Assembly (NCBI GenBank): GCA_021199825.1
Contig: JAJQHI010000086.1
Coordinates: 1 to 5,811, forward strand
Length of the DNA stretch: 5,811 bases
From: Bacillota bacterium
Lineage (GTDB): Bacteria; Bacillota; Clostridia; Oscillospirales; CAG-272
Reading direction: 5' to 3'
The translations under genes were made by a program, and so were the position numbers. Shown piece by piece: positions 1 through 5,374 of this stretch. Within the stretch, counting starts at the first letter, position 1. Each line of letters starts with the position of its first letter. The notes below the pieces were generated by a model. It did not search any database. It was not told the origin of the DNA and saw only the letters and a program-made list of their open reading frames with translations.

Positions 1-224
1 CCATTAGCACCCGCGTTCTGCGCGCCGCCGTTTTGCTGAGTGTTGGTGCCGCCCTGCGGGTTCTGTCCCTGCGCGTTTGCGTCAGCTGACGCTTGCTGAG
101 CGCCCTCGGCTCCGTTCACTGCCCCTCCGTTCTCCTCGTTCTGCGATTTGCTTTCTGTCTCTTCATTTGAGGAAAAACCTTCATTTTCGTCGCTATTTTT
201 TCCGTTATAAATATATTCTGACAT
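1..224 (-). CDS. Partial CDS: disordered low-complexity N-terminus of an unknown protein (3' end outside window)
   Basis: The gene reads leftward from an ATG at 224-222 and stays open for 74 codons to the window edge, so only its N-terminus is visible. A GGAG ribosome binding site (complement of 231-234) lies 6 bases before the ATG and supports this start. The visible protein starts MSEYIYNGKNSDENEG. It is acidic and Ser/Asn/Glu-rich over residues 1-35, then becomes a Gly/Ala/Gln/Asn-rich stretch (for example QNPQGGTNTQQNGGAQNAG) with no Lys or Arg. No membrane segment, signal peptide or domain is visible, so the region is predicted to be disordered. In clostridia, such N-terminal tails often precede a membrane segment in envelope proteins such as HtrA-like proteases, but nothing here identifies the family. 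It is divergently transcribed from the transporter operon. That it is a gene is fairly sure; its function is unknown. Confidence 0.75.
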   Translation of the reverse strand, partial: MSEYIYNGKNSDENEGFSSNEETESKSQNEENGGAVNGAEGAQQASADANAQGQNPQGGTNTQQNGGAQNAGAN

Positions 225-274
225 ACGGGTCTCCTTCATTTACGAAAAATATACGGCAAAAGAGCTTTTTTCGC

Positions 275-303
275 TTGTTTTTGCTGTTTGGATAGATTAT
301 AAT
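275..303 (+). promoter_or_regulatory. Predicted sigma-A-type promoter of the transporter operon
   Basis: A perfect -10 box TATAAT lies at 298-303. A weak -35 box TTGTTT (275-280) sits 17 bases upstream, matching TTGACA only at TTG. Transcription would start near 310, giving a leader of about 100 bases before the ATG at 412. The -10 box lies inside the 8-base palindrome ATTATAAT (296-303), so TATAAT can be read on both strands. On the minus strand no good -35 is found 17 bases away (AAAAAA). This is a sequence match only. Confidence 0.55.
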
Positions 304-395
304 TCTATTATGTGATGATTTTTTGATTGTTGCGGTAAGATTCATTGAAATGAGAGGAAGCGCGATTATTTTTTGCGCGAAAAACCGACTTTGAA

Positions 396-402
396 AGAGA
401 GG
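396..402 (+). promoter_or_regulatory. Ribosome binding site fixing the transporter start at 412
   Basis: AGAGAGG lies 9 bases before the ATG at 412. It supports that ATG over the in-frame upstream TTG at 373, which has no purine-rich site at a suitable distance and would add 13 polar residues (REKPTLKERYIQ) in front of a conserved-looking MKLNYRR start. Confidence 0.75.
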
Positions 403-411
403 TACATTCAA

Positions 412-2028
412 ATGAAGCTCAATTACAGGCGCACTATATGTGTGGGATTCGCATTTTTCTTAATCACTGCCTTCTGGCAGGCGTACGACAGCATCATCCC
501 GAAGATACTGACTGACAAATTCGGAATGTCGCAGACGTGGTCGGGCGTAATTATGGCGCTTGACAATGTGCTGGCGCTGTTTCTGCTTCCGCTTTTCGGA
601 GCGCTCTCCGATAAGTCAAAGAGCAAGCACGGTCGGCGCACACCGTATATCGTAGCCGGCACGGTGGCGGCAGCCGCCGCATTTTTTGCGCTTTCCTTTG
701 CCGACGGAATGCAGCTGACAAATATATCAGCCGTATCTGACATTAACTCCGCAGCCTCGCTTGAGACGCTTTACGAATATGATTATTCGACGGTTGTAAA
801 AACTCCCGACGGCGACGAATTTGTCGTGACTGAGATTTTCACGAAGGAGGACTTTTTGAATATCACAAGCTCCGAGGACTGCGCGGCGACCTTAAACGAG
901 GACGGTACGTATTCCGTGGCGACCTGGGACACGAGCGAACATACGTCTGAGGACTCCGTCAGCCCGTACACTCAGTTTGTCGTGCCGCTCAGACAGGCAT
1001 ACGCATGGGAAATGACGCTCAAATCACCTGTCACGCTTGTTTTCTTCATCGTGCTTTTGCTTCTGTGTCTGCTTTCCATGGCAACCTTCCGCTCACCCGC
1101 GGTTGCCCTGATGCCTGACGTGACAATCAAGCCTCTGCGCTCAAAGGGCAACGCGGTCATCAATTTAATGGGCACCGTCGGCGGGATTATTGTGCTTGTG
1201 CTGGGCGTTATATTCGGCACGGGCAAGACCGAAAACGCCCTGATGTCGTACACGGGCTTTTTCGCCTGTATATCGGGAATAATGCTCATCGCCTTGGGAC
1301 TTTTCATCATAACTGTCAACGAGCCGAAATTTGTGCGTGAAATGCACGAGGAGAGCCGAAAGTACGGCATTGATGTTGAGGACAATTCGGAGAGTGCTGA
1401 TAACACAAAATCGCATAAGTTATCAAAAAGCGAGCTTACATCTCTTATTCTGATTCTCGCCTCAGTGGTGCTTTGGTTTTTCGGATACAATGCCGTGACA
1501 AGCAAATATTCGGTTTACGCGGGCTCGGTTTTGGGGCTTGACTACAACATGACGCTCATAATCGCGCAGGCGGCGGCGATTGTCTCATACATACCCGTCG
1601 GCATTATCTCGTCAAAGGTCGGGCGCAAGCGCGTCATTCAGGCGGGAATCATAATGCTCGCAGTCGCGTTTTTCGCGGCGTCCTTCATGCGTGAGGGCAG
1701 CTCCGCCATTGTCCTGAATGTGCTCTTTTCCCTTGCAGGAATAGGCTGGGCATCAATTAATGTGAACAGCTTTCCTATGGTGGTTGAGCTTTCAAAGAAC
1801 AGCGATGTCGGCAAGTACACGGGCTTTTATTATACGGCGTCGATGGCGGCGCAGACGATAATGCCTATCTTCTCAGGGGTCTTCCTTGACATCAAGATGA
1901 CGACGCTTTTTCCCTACGCGACGATATTCGTTGTGCTTTCGTTTGTGACAATATCGCTCGTGAAGCACGGGGACAGCAAGCCTGACGCCGCGGGGTCTGC
2001 GCTTGAGAGCTTTTCCGACATGGAATGA
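412..2028 (+). CDS. MFS transporter of the GPH/SLC45-like (sugar:cation symporter) type with a large TM3-TM4 insertion
   Basis: This is a 538-residue integral membrane transporter, probably a secondary symporter for a sugar or related solute; the substrate cannot be read from sequence. About twelve hydrophobic segments are visible, near residues 8-26, 44-64, 79-98, 206-226, 248-268, 278-301, 344-360, 378-396, 408-427, 430-452, 466-492 and 498-518. The cytoplasmic loop after TM2 carries an A-type motif, GALSDKSKSKHGRRTP (63-78). Its KHGRRTP part resembles the RxGRRxP signature of sucrose transporters and SLC45 proteins. After TM4 comes FRSPAVALMPDV, followed by KPLRSKGNAVINLMG, typical of the clostridial branch as I recall it. 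A second A-like loop, SSKVGRKR, precedes TM9, and a charged central loop (about 302-341) separates the two halves. Unusually, about 108 residues (98-205) lie between TM3 and TM4, normally a short loop; the topology places them outside the cell. The gene is first in a three-gene operon, with the GDPD gene starting 12 bases after its stop. The fold is certain, the family likely. Confidence 0.9.
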   Translation: MKLNYRRTICVGFAFFLITAFWQAYDSIIPKILTDKFGMSQTWSGVIMALDNVLALFLLPLFGALSDKSKSKHGRRTPYIVAGTVAAAAAFFALSFADGMQLTNISAVSDINSAASLETLYEYDYSTVVKTPDGDEFVVTEIFTKEDFLNITSSEDCAATLNEDGTYSVATWDTSEHTSEDSVSPYTQFVVPLRQAYAWEMTLKSPVTLVFFIVLLLLCLLSMATFRSPAVALMPDVTIKPLRSKGNAVINLMGTVGGIIVLVLGVIFGTGKTENALMSYTGFFACISGIMLIALGLFIITVNEPKFVREMHEESRKYGIDVEDNSESADNTKSHKLSKSELTSLILILASVVLWFFGYNAVTSKYSVYAGSVLGLDYNMTLIIAQAAAIVSYIPVGIISSKVGRKRVIQAGIIMLAVAFFAASFMREGSSAIVLNVLFSLAGIGWASINVNSFPMVVELSKNSDVGKYTGFYYTASMAAQTIMPIFSGVFLDIKMTTLFPYATIFVVLSFVTISLVKHGDSKPDAAGSALESFSDME

Positions 2029-2040
2029 CGAGGGCAAGAC

Positions 2041-2913
2041 ATGATAACAGCAATCATCGTGTCCGCCGCAGCCGCGCTTTTGGTTTTGATTGCGGCGCTG
2101 ATAATATTCTTAACGGCGGGACGCTCGAAAAGTCCCGAATTTGATGAGTTTTTCGGAGGATATTTTGCCCACAGGGGGCTATACGACAACTCGCCCGACA
2201 AAAACCGACCCGAAAACTCACTCGCGGCGTTTTCACTTGCGGTGGAGCGCGGATTCGGCGTCGAGTTTGACATACACATATCAAGCGACGGGGTGCCCGT
2301 TGTATTTCACGACGACACGCTTCGCCGTCTTTGCGGCATTGACAAAAGTATTGCCGAGCTTACATCAGAGGAGCTTCACCAAATCCAAATTCTCGGAACT
2401 GACCAATACATCCCCACCCTGTCGGAGGTTCTTGACATTGTGGGCAGGCGGGTACCGATTATAGCTGAGCTGAAGTGCTCGCCGCACGAGTACGCGCCCG
2501 CGGCGCTCTGCGAGGCTGCCGCTCCAATGCTTGAGGCGCGAGGAGGCAGATACTGCATTGAATCATTTAATCCTTATGTTGTGGGGTGGTACAAAAAGAA
2601 CCGACCGGACGTATTTCGCGGTCAGCTTTCGGAAAGATTCAAGCCAAACGGAAGGTTTTACGAGCGTGCGGTCCTTTATATGCTTTCGGAGCTTATGATG
2701 AACTTTGTCGGGAGACCCGATTTTGTATCGTACAACTGCCGTCACACTGACGTTTTAGGCTTCAAGCTATGGCGGCATTTATACGGCGGGAAGGTTTCGT
2801 TCTGGACCGTTCGCGACGCCGACACCTGCGAGAAGCTTCTGCAAAGCGGAGAGGGCGACTGCGTAATATTTGAAAGGTTCGTACCCGAAAGGAAGGAGGC
2901 GCCGTCAATATGA
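2041..2913 (+). CDS. Membrane-anchored glycerophosphodiester phosphodiesterase (GDPD family)
   Basis: This 290-residue enzyme is predicted to hydrolyse glycerophosphodiesters to glycerol-3-phosphate and an alcohol. An N-terminal hydrophobic helix (about residues 2-26) anchors it, and the TIM-barrel GDPD domain follows. Visible family motifs are FAHRG (His44, Arg45), PENSLAAF (Glu58, Asn59), VEFDIHIS (Glu75, Asp77, His79), PVVFHDDTLRR (His90, Asp91), IAELK (Glu143), IESFNPYVV (about 173) and a C-terminal SFWTVRD strand (253-259). The two catalytic His and the acidic metal ligands of the family are therefore all present, and length is normal for an anchored single-domain form. GAGGG (2030-2034) is the ribosome binding site, 6 bases before the ATG. 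The gene starts 12 bases after the transporter stop, and its own stop overlaps the next start, so it sits mid-operon. The substrate could be deacylated phospholipid or a teichoic-acid-type polymer, which sequence alone cannot settle. The helix is followed by Arg28 and Lys30 but preceded by no charge, so the side of the membrane for the domain is uncertain. Confidence 0.92.
   Translation: MITAIIVSAAAALLVLIAALIIFLTAGRSKSPEFDEFFGGYFAHRGLYDNSPDKNRPENSLAAFSLAVERGFGVEFDIHISSDGVPVVFHDDTLRRLCGIDKSIAELTSEELHQIQILGTDQYIPTLSEVLDIVGRRVPIIAELKCSPHEYAPAALCEAAAPMLEARGGRYCIESFNPYVVGWYKKNRPDVFRGQLSERFKPNGRFYERAVLYMLSELMMNFVGRPDFVSYNCRHTDVLGFKLWRHLYGGKVSFWTVRDADTCEKLLQSGEGDCVIFERFVPERKEAPSI
2893..2899 (+). promoter_or_regulatory. 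Strong Shine-Dalgarno inside the GDPD gene for the overlapping third gene
   Basis: AAGGAGG lies within the last codons of the GDPD gene, 10 bases before the ATG at 2910. The start and stop share ATGA (2910-2913), the usual arrangement for translational coupling. Confidence 0.8.
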
Positions 2914-3962
2914 ATGAGACAAAGAAGCTGAAGCTCATGCGGTGTGCGTCGGCGCTCATACTTTTATCGCTGACGCTGATTTTGATATTCATCACGGAGA
3001 GCCGCGCGATAAGGAGCATGTCATTCGCGAATCCTGCGCTTGACGCGACGCCGAGCGACGACGAGATGTATCAGGCGCCGCAGCCCGACGCGGACAGCGA
3101 CACTGTAACGGAGATGATACTTTCGGCTGACAAGAAGTACGACATTGATTCCGGATTTATAGACTTTTGTGTAAACGACGAGCACATCAACAGTGACGGG
3201 CAGCTGCTCTCAAACATCATCTACTACATGAACAGCTCAGGGTACAGGGACGACATGTGGGGCGAGCTGACGGGATATTCGTTCTCCGTACTCTACGATA
3301 TATACACGGGTGCGGTCAGCATCGAATCGGGCGACCCGCAGATAACATTAATCGGGGATTTATACGACAAATCAACGACGACAATCGCCGCTGTCGGTAT
3401 CGGCAGTGAAGGTGAGGGACTGCTTTCGGACGAGGTTTACGCGCTTTTACGCAGCGCCGATTATCATGTGCTGTGCGGGGACCTTGACGCGGAGGGCACC
3501 GAATACATAATATCGGGCGGCATGAAGATTGCGCTTTGCTCGGCAGACGCGCAGGGCGGCGCATTTGCCGATATGACAAAAGCCGCGGCGGCGTGCAGCG
3601 ATTATGTAATCGCAATTGCGGACTTAAGCGGCGCGGCAGTTGAGGATGCGGTCAAGGCTATGATTGACGCGGGCGCGGACATTGTAATTGGTTACGGCGC
3701 GGGCGCAGAAAGCTCCTTCACGCTTGAATATTACGGCGGCAGTCTCATCGCGAATGTGACCGCCGGTGCATTTGACGCGGGAGTGCTCACCGTCTCCGTA
3801 TCCGTTGAAACGCGCGCGGTATACAAGCTTTACCCATGCGCATTATCTGACGGGGAGCTGTATCTTGCCGTTGGTGACGCTCTGACGAGCATTATCGAGG
3901 AGATAAACGCTCTTTCATCCACCGCAAACTTAAGCGAAAACCTGCGAATAGGGCAGAAGTAA
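2910..3962 (+). CDS. Membrane-anchored CapA-like (PGA_cap) protein, degenerate and probably non-catalytic
   Basis: A 350-residue protein with a basic N-terminus (KKLKLMR) and one hydrophobic segment (about 11-29), consistent with an uncleaved signal anchor and an extracytoplasmic body. Residues 40-70 are an acidic, Pro/Asp-rich linker. Residues 71-150 (including ELTGYSFSVLYDIYTGA) match no family I recognise. Residues 156-290 follow the layout of the CapA/PGA_cap metallophosphatase-like fold: strand TIAAVGIG, then YALLRSADYHVLCGD, GMKIALCS, DYVIAIADLS, AVKAMIDAGADIVIGYG, LEYYGGSLIANV and TAGAF. In ordinary family members the equivalent motifs are GD, HWG, GxHPH and SLGNF. Here the ligand positions read Ile164, Asp238, Gly263/Gly265 and Ala287, so the metal site appears lost while the core is kept. 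No frameshift is seen, so this looks like a stable pseudoenzyme rather than decay. It ends the transporter-GDPD operon and overlaps the GDPD stop by ATGA. The family assignment is from memory of motifs; the role is unknown, possibly a binding or scaffold partner. Confidence 0.7.
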   Translation: MNETKKLKLMRCASALILLSLTLILIFITESRAIRSMSFANPALDATPSDDEMYQAPQPDADSDTVTEMILSADKKYDIDSGFIDFCVNDEHINSDGQLLSNIIYYMNSSGYRDDMWGELTGYSFSVLYDIYTGAVSIESGDPQITLIGDLYDKSTTTIAAVGIGSEGEGLLSDEVYALLRSADYHVLCGDLDAEGTEYIISGGMKIALCSADAQGGAFADMTKAAAACSDYVIAIADLSGAAVEDAVKAMIDAGADIVIGYGAGAESSFTLEYYGGSLIANVTAGAFDAGVLTVSVSVETRAVYKLYPCALSDGELYLAVGDALTSIIEEINALSSTANLSENLRIGQK

Positions 3963-3989
3963 TATATCGGAGCGCTGCCCCGAACCATG

Positions 3990-4025
3990 CTTAAGGGGGA
4001 CTTTTCCCGAAAAGTCCCCCTTAAG
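3990..4025. repeat. Perfect 16-bp inverted repeat with a 4-base loop
   Basis: CTTAAGGGGGACTTTT (3990-4005), loop CCCG, then the exact reverse complement AAAAGTCCCCCTTAAG (4010-4025). It begins 27 bases after the CapA-like stop. No T-run follows on the plus strand, so it is not a classical intrinsic terminator in that direction. It may be an mRNA 3'-end stabiliser or a copy of a dispersed REP-like intergenic palindrome. Such GGGGGACTTTT palindromes are, as I recall, frequent between clostridial genes; copy number cannot be judged from one window. Confidence 0.85.
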
Positions 4026-4027
4026 AA

Positions 4028-4053
4028 TCCCTTCAAAAGCTTTTAAGAGGGGA
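4028..4053. repeat. Imperfect hairpin next to the palindrome
   Basis: TCCC...GGGA ends surround AAAAGCTTTT (4035-4044), forming a stem broken by a mismatch, wobbles and a bulge. It lies two bases after the perfect palindrome, and its TTAAGAGGGGA resembles the TTAAGGGGGA of the left arm. The two hairpins may form one composite element. Confidence 0.45.
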
Positions 4054-4097
4054 GCTATGACAGGCTGAGATGAGGTAAAGTGCTAAAACCAAGAAAT

Positions 4098-4139
4098 AAA
4101 AAATCAGCATCACTGCATTTTGAGTGGTGCTGATTTTTT
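4098..4139. terminator. Bidirectional intrinsic terminator between convergent genes
   Basis: A 17-bp stem pairs AAAAAATCAGCATCACT (4098-4114) with AGTGGTGCTGATTTTTT (4123-4139), with loop GCATTTTG. The only deviation is one T opposite G, a wobble in the plus-strand RNA and a mismatch in the minus-strand RNA. A T-run follows the GC-containing stem on both strands, so it can end both the rightward operon (stop at 3962) and the leftward lipoprotein gene (stop at 4150). Confidence 0.88.
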
Positions 4140-4149
4140 GTTTATACGC

Positions 4150-5298
4150 TCAGTACAGCGGCTCCATGATGAACCAGTCGCCCGTTTTGGGGTTGATGAA
4201 GAGATTGTGAGTCGCATAAAAAGACATCTTCTCCTCATTGTCCTCATTAACATATGTGTATGTATGACCGATTTCAATCATCATGTACCCGCCCGCATAA
4301 TCGTTATATCCGGCATGATATTCGATATGAACAATATCAAACTCATCCGATATTTCCTTTACGTCGATAAGCAGACGGGATTCCATTGTATCAAAATCAA
4401 AATACCAAATCTCACTTTTGGCGTTGTATCCGTACTCCTCATTGTAGTTGAATCCTGCATAAGCTATCCCGCTCGGCGATTCTCTGTTATCATATCTCAT
4501 CTCACTCACTAAATCAGATATAAGACTGACCTCTCCTGTTTCGATGCTTTTCCTATACATTGTACGGTAATAATCGCCATGCTCGGTATATTGTATATCG
4601 CTGTAAACATAATACCCGCATACGGTATCGCCGGGATAGTCGTATTCTTCCACATTTCCGAATTCGTAATCCGTCCAAAAGTATGATGCTCCCTCGCTTG
4701 TATACCACAGAAGCTTACTGCCGGTATCATCAATAATACGATAACCCTGTCCGAGATTTTCATCAAGAATTTCAAGCTCTCCTGATATTATATCATATCG
4801 ATAAGATGACCATATTTCGCCCGTTGAATTTCCGCTGTTGTCCCATTCGTAAACGGCGGCACAGAAGAAAACGTGTTCGTGGTCATCTGATATCCACGGA
4901 TAGTATATTTGGCTGGCGCCTGTCAGCATTGTTGTGATAACTCCGCTGTCAAGGTTATATATGTATACCTCTGCATACGGAATATATGAGGAATCTGCAA
5001 AACCGTCTTTAACATATGCGATATAATCGCTTGTGAAATGCACAAAATTCGAAATACCTGATACTGGACAATCCTCCGTGTCATGCTCACACAAGGGGTC
5101 AGGACAAGCTACAATTTCCTTATGCTCGACAACATCGTAACGCACAAGTTTGCCGCTTTCAATGGTATAGAGAAAGCGGCTCTCATTATTATCTTCTTTA
5201 TATGTGGTATTTTCCCCCTTCAAACTCTCACGGTTTGTGCACGAAGTAATCATCATCGTAAATGAGAGTATTAGAACAATTATCAATTTATATTTCAT
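4150..5298 (-). CDS. Secreted lipoprotein with beta-propeller-like repeats and a C-P-D-P-L-C-E-H motif
   Basis: This 382-residue protein has a lipoprotein signal: MKYK, a hydrophobic stretch, then lipobox ITSC with Cys20 as the lipidated residue, so it should be anchored outside the membrane. After a charged linker (21-40) the body is rich in Tyr, Asp and Glu and has at least six similar strands ending in a turn: LVRYDVVEHKEIVAC (51), VYIYNLDSGVITTML (111), SYRYDIISGELEIL (165), MYRKSIETGEVSLI (247), IWYFDFDTMESRLLI (297) and LFINPKTGDWFIM (366). They sit roughly 50-80 residues apart, which suggests a beta-propeller. After the first repeat comes CPDPLCEHDTEDCP (65-78), giving Cys65, Cys70, His72 and Cys77 as a possible metal or disulfide site. 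I recall this motif in uncharacterised clostridial lipoproteins. GGAG (complement of 5305-5308) lies 6 bases before the ATG. The gene is more AT-rich than the operon it converges with. Its function is unknown; a sensor, binding or envelope-assembly role is possible. Confidence 0.88.
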   Translation of the reverse strand: MKYKLIIVLILSFTMMITSCTNRESLKGENTTYKEDNNESRFLYTIESGKLVRYDVVEHKEIVACPDPLCEHDTEDCPVSGISNFVHFTSDYIAYVKDGFADSSYIPYAEVYIYNLDSGVITTMLTGASQIYYPWISDDHEHVFFCAAVYEWDNSGNSTGEIWSSYRYDIISGELEILDENLGQGYRIIDDTGSKLLWYTSEGASYFWTDYEFGNVEEYDYPGDTVCGYYVYSDIQYTEHGDYYRTMYRKSIETGEVSLISDLVSEMRYDNRESPSGIAYAGFNYNEEYGYNAKSEIWYFDFDTMESRLLIDVKEISDEFDIVHIEYHAGYNDYAGGYMMIEIGHTYTYVNEDNEEKMSFYATHNLFINPKTGDWFIMEPLY

Positions 5299-5329
5299 AT
5301 CTTACTCCATTCGAAAAGTTCAATGCAAA

Positions 5330-5359
5330 CGATAGGGTGAGTTTGTGCTCACCCTATCG
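5330..5359 (-). terminator. Perfect 11-bp hairpin between the secreted-protein and lipoprotein genes
   Basis: CGATAGGGTGA (5330-5340) pairs exactly with TCACCCTATCG (5349-5359) around an 8-base loop. Reading leftward it follows the stop at 5375 by 15 bases and is trailed by only a weak T-rich tail (TTTGCATTGAACTTTT). It could be a weak or partial terminator that lowers read-through into the lipoprotein gene, or an mRNA processing/stability element. No convincing separate promoter is seen between it and the ATG at 5298. Confidence 0.6.
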
Positions 5360-5374
5360 ATGAAAGTATTATTC

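Noticed and set aside
77..295. 72-codon plus-strand frame at the left edge
   Set aside because: It is antisense to the leftward partial gene, which has its own ribosome binding site, and it runs through the promoter region.
360..378. Short hairpin GCGCGA/TTGCGC in the operon leader, considered as a terminator or attenuator
   Set aside because: Only six pairs including a wobble, and it is followed by A-rich rather than T-rich sequence.
373..411. In-frame TTG as start of the transporter, adding 13 residues
   Set aside because: No ribosome binding site before it, while AGAGAGG sits 9 bases before the ATG at 412, and the extra residues are polar and unlike a transporter N-terminus.
972..1505. 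177-codon open frame antisense to the transporter
   Set aside because: It is a shadow of the opposite strand of a clear membrane-protein gene, has no ribosome binding site I can see and shows no recognisable domain.
4120..4512. 130-codon plus-strand frame opposite the lipoprotein gene
   Set aside because: It begins inside the terminator hairpin and lies antisense to a gene with lipobox, ribosome binding site and repeats.
5299..5327. Promoter TTGCAT-18-TAAGAT just upstream of the lipoprotein gene
   Set aside because: The -10-like box abuts the ATG, so transcription would start inside the coding sequence and miss the ribosome binding site.
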